From positions 930,001-994,000 of the forward strand of contig JAEXRH010000012.1 in assembly GCA_023438065.1 (NCBI GenBank): DNA of 64,000 nucleotides, read 5' to 3'. The notes under the pieces are model-generated. The model had not been told where the DNA came from and ran no database searches. It was given only the letters and a program-made list of their open reading frames with translations. The translations under genes and the position numbers were made by a program. Below are positions 1 to 7,416 of this stretch, piece by piece (the stretch's first letter is position 1; the number at the start of each line of letters is the position of its first letter). Origin of the DNA: Spirochaetota bacterium. GTDB lineage: Bacteria; Spirochaetota; Spirochaetia; Treponematales; Treponemataceae.

Positions 1-947
1 AGGATCTTGTTCACCTCGGCGGCGTCGATGTCCACGTGGATGATCCGGGCCCCGGGGCAAAACTGCCTGATGAGGCCGGTCGCGCGGTCGTCGAAGCGGA
101 CCCCGACGGCGAGCACGACGTCCGAGTCGTGCATGGCCCGGTTCGCGGCGGCGCTCCCGTGCATGCCGACCATCCCGAGGCGAAGCGGATTGTCCGCGCT
201 CACGCAGCCGATCCCCATGAGGCTCGTCACGACCGGCACGGGTATCGCCGAAAGAAGGCTCGCGATCCCCGAAGCCGCCTCGGGCGAATTGCAGCCCCCG
301 CCCGCGTAGAGAACCGGCCGCTCGGCGGACGCGAGGATACGGGCCGCCTCGTCCACGGCGCGAACGAAGGACTCTCCCTCGGTCCGGAACCGCTCGGCGC
401 GGGGACGTATCTCGCGCGGCGCGGGCCAGGACTCGAACGAGACGCGCTGGAGCTGGACGTCGCGCGGAATGTCGACGAGGACCGGGCCCGGGCGCCCGGA
501 GGCGGCGATCTCGAAGGCCCGGGGGATCGCATCGAGGAGTTCCGCGGCGGACTTCACCATCACGCTGTGCTTGGTGATCGGGAACGAGAGCCCGAAGGTA
601 TCCGCTTCCTGGAAGGCGTCGGTTCCGATGAGATGGGTGCTTACCTGGCCGGTAATCGCGACGAGGGGAATCGAGTCCGATCTCGCGTCGGCGATCGCGG
701 TAAGGAGATTCATCGCGCCGGGTCCGCTCGTCGCGACGCAGACCGCGGGCTTTCCGGTCGTGCGGGCTATCCCCTGGGCGATAAAGCCCGCCGCCTGTTC
801 GTGGCGCACGAGGATGTGGCGGATACCGCTCCGCGCGAGCTCGTCATAGAGGGGCAAGACGGAGCCGCCGGGAATTCCCGCCAAAACGGTAATCCCGTGC
901 GCCTCAAGCAGTTTCGTCACGATTTGCGCGCCCGTTGCCTCGATCAT
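1..947 (-). CDS. ilvB: Acetolactate synthase large subunit (N-terminal part, cut by window edge)
   Basis: Thiamine-diphosphate enzyme that condenses pyruvate into acetolactate (or acetohydroxybutyrate), the first common step of valine, leucine and isoleucine synthesis. About 315 residues are visible; the gene runs off the left edge, so no stop is seen. The N-terminal pyrimidine-binding domain carries the conserved catalytic Glu in RHEQAAGF (about residue 50), followed by the GKPAVCVATSGPGA stretch and the start of the central FAD/Rossmann domain (YAGGGCNSPEAA, VGVRFDDR). The start is the ATG at 947, preceded by the Shine-Dalgarno GGGAGG. Directly upstream lie a terminator hairpin and a leader peptide, so expression is probably controlled by attenuation. 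A related ThDP enzyme such as glyoxylate carboligase is less likely given that leader. Confidence 0.93.
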   Translation of the reverse strand, partial: MIEATGAQIVTKLLEAHGITVLAGIPGGSVLPLYDELARSGIRHILVRHEQAAGFIAQGIARTTGKPAVCVATSGPGAMNLLTAIADARSDSIPLVAITGQVSTHLIGTDAFQEADTFGLSFPITKHSVMVKSAAELLDAIPRAFEIAASGRPGPVLVDIPRDVQLQRVSFESWPAPREIRPRAERFRTEGESFVRAVDEAARILASAERPVLYAGGGCNSPEAASGIASLLSAIPVPVVTSLMGIGCVSADNPLRLGMVGMHGSAAANRAMHDSDVVLAVGVRFDDRATGLIRQFCPGARIIHVDIDAAEVNKI

Positions 948-962
948 AGAAACCTCCCGGTT

Positions 963-994
963 AAAAAAAAACCCTCCGGTCTGCCGGAGGGTTT
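963..994 (-). terminator. Attenuator terminator of the ilv leader
   Basis: On the minus strand an 11-bp stem (AAACCCTCCGG / CCGGAGGGTTT, 4-nt loop) is followed by a run of U. It sits between the leader peptide stop and the ilvB Shine-Dalgarno, so it can only act on ilv transcription. A competing pairing of GAGTTTC just after the leader stop with the 5' arm of the terminator is possible but weak; I did not compute folding energies. Confidence 0.88.
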
Positions 995-1011
995 CGGTTC
1001 GCTACTGAAAC

Positions 1012-1101
1012 TCACGCTCGCGACAGACGACTTCTCGACCCGGTAACGACTACCAGTACGACGAGGAGAAGGACTACGGCGAGCGCGAAGAATGCATTCA
1101 T
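1012..1101 (-). CDS. ilv leader peptide (attenuation peptide, 29 aa)
   Basis: A 29-codon ORF rich in regulatory branched-chain codons, with the core VVLLLVVLVVV, ending in TGA 18 nt before the terminator stem. It looks like the ilvL/ivbL class of leader peptides: ribosome stalling at Val/Leu codons when charged tRNA is scarce would favour antitermination into ilvB. There is no Shine-Dalgarno. The -10 element lies exactly 6 nt upstream of the ATG, so the transcript is predicted to begin at the A of the start codon (leaderless). The function is inferred from codon content and position; the peptide itself need not be stable. Confidence 0.85.
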   Translation of the reverse strand: MNAFFALAVVLLLVVLVVVTGSRSRLSRA

Positions 1102-1107
1102 ATTCAC

Positions 1108-1136
1108 ATATTACGTATATTTATGCACTCTGTCAA
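1108..1136 (-). promoter_or_regulatory. Promoter of the ilv leader/ilvB
   Basis: Consensus sigma-70 promoter on the minus strand: TTGACA, 17-bp spacer, TAATAT. The -35 hexamer overlaps the TGA stop codon of the upstream symporter gene. The predicted start point coincides with the ATG of the leader peptide. Confidence 0.88.
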
Positions 1137-2737
1137 GCGTTTTCGATATTCCGGAACGCGGTTTCGGTAATCTCCTTCTCGACGGGTTTCGACACGAGGC
1201 CGGTCACGAAGTACGCGATCGTCGATACGGGAAGCGCGACGATGATCGGGTCGACGTTCGCGAGCGCCGGCGCGAGAACGGGTTTCCCGAAAAGCGCCTT
1301 GCATAACCCGAGGGGAACCGCTTCCTTCGCGTGCATGAAAAAGAGCCAGAACAGGCTCACTGCGACGCCCGTCACGAGGCAGGTAATCGCCGCCGCCCTG
1401 CTCGTCTTCCTGAGATAGAGCGCGCCGATGTACGACGGAAGGAAGGCTGCCGCGCACAGACCGAAGAAGATCGCCGTTCCGGTCGCGATGATCGCGGTCC
1501 CTCCGGCGAAGAACTTCGGGAGCGCGTAGGCGATGAGGGTCGAAAGGATGATCCCGACGCCCATCGCCATCCGGTTGATCGCGACGGGATTCTTCCCCTT
1601 GACGCCGCAGCCCTTCTCGAGTACGTCACGGCCGAAGGCCGTGCCCATCGTGTGGAACTGGCCGCTTAAGGTCGACATCGCCGCGGCGAGGAGGGTCACA
1701 AAGAAGAACGCGGTAAACCAGTGCGGCATCGCGCGGTCTATGTAAAGCGGGATGATGTTGTCGATCCGCTTCTCTCCGGCGAAAAGCGCGATCTTCCCGA
1801 CCGTCTTCATGAAGTACACGTTCGAGAGCGCGCCGACGGTGAACGCGACGCCGGTCATCATGCAGATGAAGATGCCGCCCGCGACGACCGCGCGGTTAAG
1901 CTCCTTGCCCGACTTCACGGTCATGAAACGGACCGTGAGCTGGGGCTGGGCGAGCACGCCGATACCGACGCCGAGCACGACCGTCGTGACGAGCTGCCAC
2001 CAATAGGGCGAAAGGAATTTCGGCATCGCGGACCAGCCTTGATGGCCGTTCGCGCCGAAGGTCTCCTTCGCGACGGGCGCCATGTCGGTGAGCGCGCGAT
2101 GCGCGGCTCCCGGCCCGCCGAGGAGCCAGTAGGTGTAGACGAGAAGGAAGGTCATGCCGAGGAACATCAGGACGCCCTGGAAGGCGTCAGTGTACATGAC
2201 GCCCTTCATCCCGCCCATGACGACGTACACCGCGACGATCGCGACGAAAAAGAGGAGCGCGACCTCGTAGGGAATCGCGAGGGTCTGAGCGGCGAACTGG
2301 ACGCCGCCGATGATGACCGAACCGGCATAGAGGGGCATCGCGACGAAGATGAGCGCGCCGCCCGCGGTCTGGAGGAACTTCGACCCGTAGCGCTTACCGA
2401 GCAGCTCGGGGAAGGTGTGCGCGTCGAGGTTGTGCCCCATCTTCCGGGTGCGGCGGCCGAAAAGCACGAAGGCGATGAAGATGCCGACGAGGATGTTGAG
2501 GAAGGTCAGCCAGATGATCCCCATGCCGTACACCGAGGCGGCCCCGCCGAAGCCGATGATCGCCGAGGTGGAGATGAAGGTAGCCCCGTAAGAAAGGGCC
2601 ATGACGAGGGGATGAACCTGCCTTCCGCCGAGAAGATAGTCGGTCGAGTTTTTCGTCGACTTGTAGCCGTAAAGGCCGAGAAGGACCGTGATCACGAGGT
2701 ACGCGACCACCATGACCGAAAGTACGATGACGCTCAT
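1133..2737 (-). CDS. Sodium:solute symporter (SSS family)
   Basis: A 534-residue integral membrane protein with about 13 hydrophobic segments. It resembles the sodium:solute symporter family: an N-terminal TM1 (VVAYLVITVLLGLYG), the STDYLLGGR loop and the SYGATFISTSAIIGFGG segment that forms the Na+/substrate site in this fold. Substrate cannot be read from the sequence; organic acids, proline-like amino acids or pantothenate are all possible. Its ATG overlaps by 4 nt (ATGA) the stop of the small accessory gene, so the two are translationally coupled. Both follow a TetR gene on the same strand and presumably respond to it. Confidence 0.9.
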   Translation of the reverse strand: MSVIVLSVMVVAYLVITVLLGLYGYKSTKNSTDYLLGGRQVHPLVMALSYGATFISTSAIIGFGGAASVYGMGIIWLTFLNILVGIFIAFVLFGRRTRKMGHNLDAHTFPELLGKRYGSKFLQTAGGALIFVAMPLYAGSVIIGGVQFAAQTLAIPYEVALLFFVAIVAVYVVMGGMKGVMYTDAFQGVLMFLGMTFLLVYTYWLLGGPGAAHRALTDMAPVAKETFGANGHQGWSAMPKFLSPYWWQLVTTVVLGVGIGVLAQPQLTVRFMTVKSGKELNRAVVAGGIFICMMTGVAFTVGALSNVYFMKTVGKIALFAGEKRIDNIIPLYIDRAMPHWFTAFFFVTLLAAAMSTLSGQFHTMGTAFGRDVLEKGCGVKGKNPVAINRMAMGVGIILSTLIAYALPKFFAGGTAIIATGTAIFFGLCAAAFLPSYIGALYLRKTSRAAAITCLVTGVAVSLFWLFFMHAKEAVPLGLCKALFGKPVLAPALANVDPIIVALPVSTIAYFVTGLVSKPVEKEITETAFRNIENA

Positions 2738-2919
2738 TTATCCGCCCCCTCGCCCAATTCCGGGTCGCGCTTTTCCCACTCCGCTTCCTCGCGAGCCTCG
2801 TTCGCGAGATCCTCTTTCGGTTTGTTCCAGTTGATGACGCCGTACGCCACGCAGAGAATCACGGACCCGATGGTCAAGCCATACGCGAGCGTAACCCACG
2901 CGTCTCCGAATGCAGACAT
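2734..2919 (-). CDS. Symporter small accessory protein (61 aa)
   Basis: A 61-residue protein with one transmembrane helix (about residues 9-28, LAYGLTIGSVILCVAYGVI) and a charged, acidic C-terminus. Small one-helix subunits of this kind are known next to SSS symporters and are thought to be needed for their assembly or function. A strong Shine-Dalgarno (AAGGGGG) precedes the ATG, and the stop overlaps the symporter start. The function is inferred from neighbourhood and size. Confidence 0.85.
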   Translation of the reverse strand: MSAFGDAWVTLAYGLTIGSVILCVAYGVINWNKPKEDLANEAREEAEWEKRDPELGEGADK

Positions 2920-2980
2920 ATATTCCCCCTTATAAGCATGGGGACCGAGGCGACTGAGCCCCGTGCCCCCTGATTCACGA

Positions 2981-3595
2981 TTACACCCGATAGATGCCCT
3001 TCGCGAGGACCGAAAGGAAAAAGTCCCACTCCTCGAGATACGCGTCGCGGCACAGTTCGCTCTTCCGGAGCGTCGCGAGGTTCTCGCTGAAATCGTTGCG
3101 GGTCTTCACGAGGAGCCACTTGATGAGGGAAAGCGCGCGATCCTTGCCGCACGAGATCGCGTCGTAGTCGGCGTCCGCGTAGAGGCCCTCGAAATACCGG
3201 TCGAACACGGCTTGGCCGTGTCGCTTCATGTCGCGCCGCTCCGCCTGCTCGGCCTTCACGAGAAACGAGATGACGTCGGGTTCCCTGATAAAGAATTCCA
3301 CGGCCACGGAGGAGATAAAGCGGGTTCGCTCAAGCGGGTCGGCCGGCATGGTACCGGAGGAGGTACCGTCCCTGATGTGCTTTTCCATCCTCCCGTAGGA
3401 ATACTCGAGGGCATAGCGGAAAAGATCCTCTTTCGTCTCGATGTACTCGTAGAGGCCCCCCTTGGAAATCCCGGCTCGCCTGACGATAGCGTCGAGGCTC
3501 GTTTTGTCGAAGCCGGAAAGGGCGAATTCCTCGAGCGCCGCGCGCATGATCCTCGTTTGTTTTTCCTCGGCGAGATTATAGAAGGTTTCTTTCAT
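2981..3595 (-). CDS. TetR/AcrR-family transcriptional regulator of the symporter operon
   Basis: About 204 residues. The N-terminal helix-turn-helix is typical of TetR: RIMRAALEEFALSGFDKTSLDAIVRRAGISKGGLYEYIETKEDLF (about residues 13-57); the C-terminal ligand domain is unassigned. I chose the ATG at 3595 because the family normally starts about ten residues before the helix-turn-helix; an in-frame TTG at 3667 would add 24 residues. A perfect 24-bp palindrome lies 71 nt upstream and is its likely operator. The accessory and symporter genes follow on the same strand after 61 nt, so it probably controls itself and the transporter. Confidence 0.88.
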   Translation of the reverse strand: MKETFYNLAEEKQTRIMRAALEEFALSGFDKTSLDAIVRRAGISKGGLYEYIETKEDLFRYALEYSYGRMEKHIRDGTSSGTMPADPLERTRFISSVAVEFFIREPDVISFLVKAEQAERRDMKRHGQAVFDRYFEGLYADADYDAISCGKDRALSLIKWLLVKTRNDFSENLATLRKSELCRDAYLEEWDFFLSVLAKGIYRV

Positions 3596-3665
3596 CGTTC
3601 GTACCCGGAAACCGGGATCCTTTCGCGTGAGCGTCGTTGCGGCGGTACAATACCGTGTATCTTCC

Positions 3666-3689
3666 AAAACCGACTGGCCAGTCGGTTTT
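3666..3689. promoter_or_regulatory. 24-bp palindromic operator of the TetR regulator
   Basis: A perfect inverted repeat with half-site AAAACCGACTGG and no spacer, of the CCGACnnnnGTCGG type favoured by many TetR regulators. It begins about 7 bp downstream of the candidate -10 element at 3696-3701 (minus strand: TTGACA, 17 bp, TTACGA; -35 at 3719-3724), where a bound repressor would block initiation. It is also transcribed and could fold as a hairpin. Confidence 0.8.
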
Positions 3690-3726
3690 CATCCATCGTA
3701 ACCCGCCATTCCGGCGCCTGTCAAAC

Positions 3727-3754
3727 AAAAAAGGCGCCGGATGAGTCCGACGCC
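3727..3754 (-). terminator. Terminator of the liv operon
   Basis: On the minus strand a 9-bp stem (GGCGTCGGA / TCCGGCGCC, one mismatch, 4-nt loop) precedes TTTTTT. It closes the livKHMGF transcript and lies immediately before the -35 element of the TetR promoter. Confidence 0.75.
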
Positions 3755-3844
3755 CTGCAAAAAGCTTGCCTGTGACCGCGAAAACCCCTTCACCCTTACG
3801 GAACGCCGCGGTGAAACCGCCCGTACCAAAGGAAAAGAGCCCGT

Positions 3845-4555
3845 TTACCGCTCCCCGAGATACGCCTTCCGAACCCGGTCGTCCCTGAGAAGCTCCTGAC
3901 CGGATCCCTCGAAGGAGATCGCGCCGGTCTCGAGAACGTAGCCGTAATCGGCGACCTCGAGCGCGGCGTGGGCGTTCTGCTCGACAAGGAGCACGGTCGT
4001 CCCCTTTCGGTTGATCTCCCGGATGATCTCGAAGATCATCTTGACGACGAGCGGCGCGAGCCCGAGCGAGGGTTCGTCGAGCATGAAAAGCTTCGGGTTC
4101 GTCATGAGGCCGCGGCCCACGGCGAGCATCTGCTGTTCCCCGCCCGAGAGCGTGCCCGCGGACTGCTTCATGCGCTCGCGGAGCCGGGGAAAGAGGTCGT
4201 AGACCATCTCCCGGTCCTTTTTGATCCCGTCGCGGTCGCGCCGGGAGTACGCGCCGAGAATGAGGTTCTCCTCGACCGTGAGGTTCGGGAACACGCGGCG
4301 TCCCTCGGGCACGAGAACGATGCCCCGGGAGACGACGTCCTTCGTCGCGAGCCCGGCGAGCGCCTCCCCGTTCCAGGAAACCGTGCCCGCGGCGGGCTTC
4401 ACGAGGCCGACGATGGACTTGAGGGTCGTGGACTTTCCCGCGCCGTTCGCCCCGATGAGGGAAACGATCTTCCCGTCGGGAACCTCGATCGAAACGCCCT
4501 GAAGGGCGTGAATGCCGTCGTAAAAAACCGATATGCCGTCAAGTTTCAGCATCAC
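3845..4555 (-). CDS. livF: Branched-chain amino acid ABC transporter, ATPase LivF
   Basis: One of the two ATPases of the Liv importer. The 236 residues hold Walker A GANGAGKST (about 35-43), the ABC signature LSGGEQQML (about 137) and Walker B LFMLDEPSLGL. LivF is told from LivG by its short length and its last position in the operon. A GTG at 4555 and an ATG at 4552 are both possible starts; both overlap the livG stop, giving tight coupling. Confidence 0.95.
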   Translation of the reverse strand: MMLKLDGISVFYDGIHALQGVSIEVPDGKIVSLIGANGAGKSTTLKSIVGLVKPAAGTVSWNGEALAGLATKDVVSRGIVLVPEGRRVFPNLTVEENLILGAYSRRDRDGIKKDREMVYDLFPRLRERMKQSAGTLSGGEQQMLAVGRGLMTNPKLFMLDEPSLGLAPLVVKMIFEIIREINRKGTTVLLVEQNAHAALEVADYGYVLETGAISFEGSGQELLRDDRVRKAYLGER

Positions 4556-5310
4556 TCACCCCCCAGGTAGGCCTCGATAACGCGCGGATTCGCCCTGATT
4601 TCCTCGGGCGTCCCGTCGGCGATCGTGATCCCGTACTCGAGCACGTACATCCGGGAGCACACCCCCATGACGACCTGCATATGGTGCTCGATGAGGAGGA
4701 TCGAGATCCCGAACTCGTCCCTGATCCGGTGGATGAAGTCCATGAGCTCGAACGATTCCTGCGGGTTCATGCCCGCCGCGGGCTCGTCGAGAAGGAGACA
4801 GCGCGGTTCCGTGGCGAGGGCGCGAACGATCTCGAGGCGGCGCTGCTTTCCGTAGGGAAGCGAGGTCGCCTGGTCGTTCGCGTGCTCGGCGAGCCCTACC
4901 TGCTCAAGGAGGTGCGTCGCGCGAGAGCGAAGCTCCTTTTCCCGCTTCGACTGTCCGGGAAGGTGCAGGACGGACGGGAGGAAGTGGACGCCCATCCGGA
5001 GATTGCCCGCGACGAGAACGTTCTCGAGAACCGTCATCTCGCGGAAAAGCCTGATGTTCTGGAAGGTGCGCGCGAGGCCGAGCTCGGTGATCCGGTGCGG
5101 TTCGAGCCGGGTGATGTCGACGCCGTCGTAGACGATATTCCCCTCGCTCGGGCGGTACACGCCCGTGATCATGTTGAACGCGGTAGTCTTGCCCGCGCCG
5201 TTCGGGCCGATGAGCCCGACGATCTCCTTGTCCTCGACCCTGATGTTGAGGTCGGTCACGGCGGTGAGCCCGCCGAAGCGCATGGTCGCGTGGTTCGCGG
5301 AAAGCATCAT
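4552..5310 (-). CDS. livG: Branched-chain amino acid ABC transporter, ATPase LivG
   Basis: Second ATPase of the importer, about 252 residues. Walker A GPNGAGKTT, the LivG-specific insertion after the Q-loop (FQNIRLFREMTVLENVLVAG and the following basic stretch), the degenerate signature SLPYGKQRRLEIVRALA and Walker B CLLLDEPAAGMNP are all present. The ATGATG at 5310/5307 is preceded by GGGAGG and overlaps the livM stop, which favours it over the upstream in-frame start at 5385. Confidence 0.95.
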   Translation of the reverse strand: MMLSANHATMRFGGLTAVTDLNIRVEDKEIVGLIGPNGAGKTTAFNMITGVYRPSEGNIVYDGVDITRLEPHRITELGLARTFQNIRLFREMTVLENVLVAGNLRMGVHFLPSVLHLPGQSKREKELRSRATHLLEQVGLAEHANDQATSLPYGKQRRLEIVRALATEPRCLLLDEPAAGMNPQESFELMDFIHRIRDEFGISILLIEHHMQVVMGVCSRMYVLEYGITIADGTPEEIRANPRVIEAYLGGE

Positions 5311-6383
5311 TTGCCTCCCTTCGCGCGGTCGCTCGCGCCCGCTTTTCGCCTCGGGAGGAGCCCGATGTCGGAGAGCGTGTCCCACGAGAATTCCTTCGTG
5401 CCCATGAGTCCCTTTTGCCGGTAGATGACGACGATCATGAGAAGGAGCGAGAAGACGACCATTCGGAGCCCCGGAAGCCCGTCCGTTTGAAAGACGATAA
5501 GGTTAAGGGGGCCATCGAGGAAGCGGAGCGCCTCCATGAGGACGGTAACGACGATTGAAGCGATTACCGAGCCGGTTATGCTCCCGTTACCGCCGAGCAC
5601 GACGATAAGGAGGATGTTGTAGGTAAGCCCGAAGACGAACATCTTCGGGTCGATCGTCGTCATGAGGTGTCCGAGGAGGGCGCCGCCGATTCCCGCGATG
5701 AAGCTCGAGGCGACGAAGCTGACGATCTTCACGTGCGCGACGTCGATGCCCATCGAGCGCGCGGCGATCTCGTCGTCGCGCACCGCCTTGAGGGAGCGGC
5801 CGTACGCCGAGCGCGTGAGCGCGAACATGAAGAGGACCGCGAGCGCGGCGAAGGACCACACGACGGCGGTCGTCGAGTATTTCGGCAGGCCCTTGAGCCC
5901 GAGCGCGCCGTTCGTGATCCGTTGCGCGTTCGTGATGAGCACGCGGACGATCTCGGCGAAGCCGAGGGTCGCGATCGCGAGGTAATCGTCCCGAAGGCGC
6001 AGGACCGGCGTCCCGATAAGCCAGGCGAACGCCGCGGCCGCGAGTCCCGCCGCGACGAGCGCGAGGATGAACGGAAGCTGGACGTTCGCGAGAACGGGAA
6101 CGATGGGTGCGAGGAAGAAGTTGAGTTCCTTCTGCGCGGGACTCATGGTCAAAAGCGCGCACACGTAGGCGCCGATCGCCATGAAGCCCGCGTGCCCGAG
6201 CGAGAACAGGCCGGTGAACCCGTTGAGGAGGTTCATGGAAAGCGCGAGTACGACGTAGATCGCGCAGAGATTGAACACGCGAATGGCGAAATTGCCGGCG
6301 AAAAGCTCCATCGAGACTATGAACGCGAGCGCAAGGACGCAAGCGCAGGCGGTGAGCGCGTTTTTCTTTCCGTTGGTAATCAT
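5307..6383 (-). CDS. livM: Branched-chain amino acid ABC transporter, permease LivM
   Basis: A 358-residue permease with about ten hydrophobic segments. LivM-type features are the LSMNLLNGFTGLFSLGHAGFMAIGAY segment and the cytoplasmic coupling loop AYGRSLKAVRDDEIAARSMGID, which contacts the ATPases. It forms a heterodimer with LivH in the inner membrane. livG follows with overlapping codons. Confidence 0.95.
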   Translation of the reverse strand: MITNGKKNALTACACVLALAFIVSMELFAGNFAIRVFNLCAIYVVLALSMNLLNGFTGLFSLGHAGFMAIGAYVCALLTMSPAQKELNFFLAPIVPVLANVQLPFILALVAAGLAAAAFAWLIGTPVLRLRDDYLAIATLGFAEIVRVLITNAQRITNGALGLKGLPKYSTTAVVWSFAALAVLFMFALTRSAYGRSLKAVRDDEIAARSMGIDVAHVKIVSFVASSFIAGIGGALLGHLMTTIDPKMFVFGLTYNILLIVVLGGNGSITGSVIASIVVTVLMEALRFLDGPLNLIVFQTDGLPGLRMVVFSLLLMIVVIYRQKGLMGTKEFSWDTLSDIGLLPRRKAGASDRAKGGK

Positions 6384-6384
6384 G

Positions 6385-7278
6385 TCACACCTTCTCCACT
6401 TGGTTCTTTCCGAGGAGCCCCGAGGGCTTCACGAGCAAAACCAGGATCAAAACGACGAACGCAAACGCGTCCCGGTATCCCGTGAGGTCCGGAAGGAACG
6501 CGATGATGAGGATCTCGAGCGCCCCGAGGAGGAAGCCGCCGAGAACCGCGCCCATGATGTTGCCGATGCCGCCGAGAACGGCCGCGATGAAACACTTGAG
6601 TCCGGGCATGATGCCCATCGTCGGGTTGAGCTGGGGATACTTGAGCGACCAGAGAATGCCGCCGAACGCGGCGAGGAGCGAACCGAGCCCGAAGGTGAAC
6701 GAGACGACCCGGTTGACGTCGATGGCCTGCAGCCGCGCGGCGTCGAGGTCGGTGGAGACGGCGCGCATCGCCATGCCCGTCTTCGTGCGGTTCACGATCC
6801 ACAAAAGGAGCGCGAGGATCGCGAAGGTGAAAAGCGGGATCATGAGGCTCACGGACACGACGGAAACCGAACCGAGGTGGACGACCCGGGAGAACATATC
6901 CGGAACGACGAACCCTTTCGGCCTTCCGCCGAAAAGGACCGTCGCGAGGTTTTCAATGAGGAACGAGGCGCCGATGGCGCTGATCATGATCGATATCTTG
7001 GGGGAATCGCGGAGGGGCTTGTACGCCACGCGCTCGAGCGCGATACCGAGGATCGCGGTAAACGCGATCGCGACGAGAAACGCGACCCACCAGGGCAAAA
7101 GGACGAGGGTCACGAGGTAGAAGGCGAAATACGCCCCGAGCATGAATACGTCGCCATGGGCGAAATTGATGAGTCTGAGAATGCCGTAGACCATCGTGTA
7201 GCCGATCGCGATAAGGGCATAAAGGCTTCCGAGCGAAAGAGAGTTCGCGAGATGCTGCAAAAACAACGAAAAAGTCAT
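6385..7278 (-). CDS. livH: Branched-chain amino acid ABC transporter, permease LivH
   Basis: Second permease, about 297 residues. The N-terminal SLYALIAIGYTMVYGILRLINFAHGD signature is typical of LivH, as is the EAA-like loop TKTGMAMRAVSTDLDAARLQAIDVN. I start it at 7278 (MTFSLFLQ) because the upstream 18 codons lack hydrophobic or family-like sequence and a GGAA precedes this ATG. Its stop is 1 nt from the livM start. It is separated from livK by about 138 nt holding three hairpins. Confidence 0.93.
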   Translation of the reverse strand: MTFSLFLQHLANSLSLGSLYALIAIGYTMVYGILRLINFAHGDVFMLGAYFAFYLVTLVLLPWWVAFLVAIAFTAILGIALERVAYKPLRDSPKISIMISAIGASFLIENLATVLFGGRPKGFVVPDMFSRVVHLGSVSVVSVSLMIPLFTFAILALLLWIVNRTKTGMAMRAVSTDLDAARLQAIDVNRVVSFTFGLGSLLAAFGGILWSLKYPQLNPTMGIMPGLKCFIAAVLGGIGNIMGAVLGGFLLGALEILIIAFLPDLTGYRDAFAFVVLILVLLVKPSGLLGKNQVEKV

Positions 7279-7295
7279 TTCGGTTCCATGTGAGT

Positions 7296-7413
7296 CGCGG
7301 GGGAAAAGGATTTCCCTTCCCCCGCGGTACAACGCCTCGCCGCCTTCGGCCCGGGGCGAGGAGCCTCAAGCCCCCCGTCCCTCAAGTCGCCAGCGCTCGC
7401 GCGAGGCGCCTTG
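7296..7413 (-). repeat. Three consecutive hairpins between livK and livH
   Basis: The intergenic gap of the liv operon holds three inverted repeats: 7383-7413 (CAAGGCGCC / GGCGACTTG), 7335-7361 (CCTCGCC / GGCGAGG) and 7296-7326 (CGCGGGGGAA / TTCCCCCGCG). None is followed by a U-run. Such structures commonly protect the 3' end of the binding-protein message, giving more LivK than membrane components; that role is inferred. Confidence 0.65.
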
Positions 7414-7416
7414 GGC

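Noticed and set aside
3592..3696. 34-codon upstream ORF whose stop overlaps the tetR start (ATGA)
   Set aside because: Its ATG overlaps the candidate -10 element at 3696-3701, so it would not be on the transcript.
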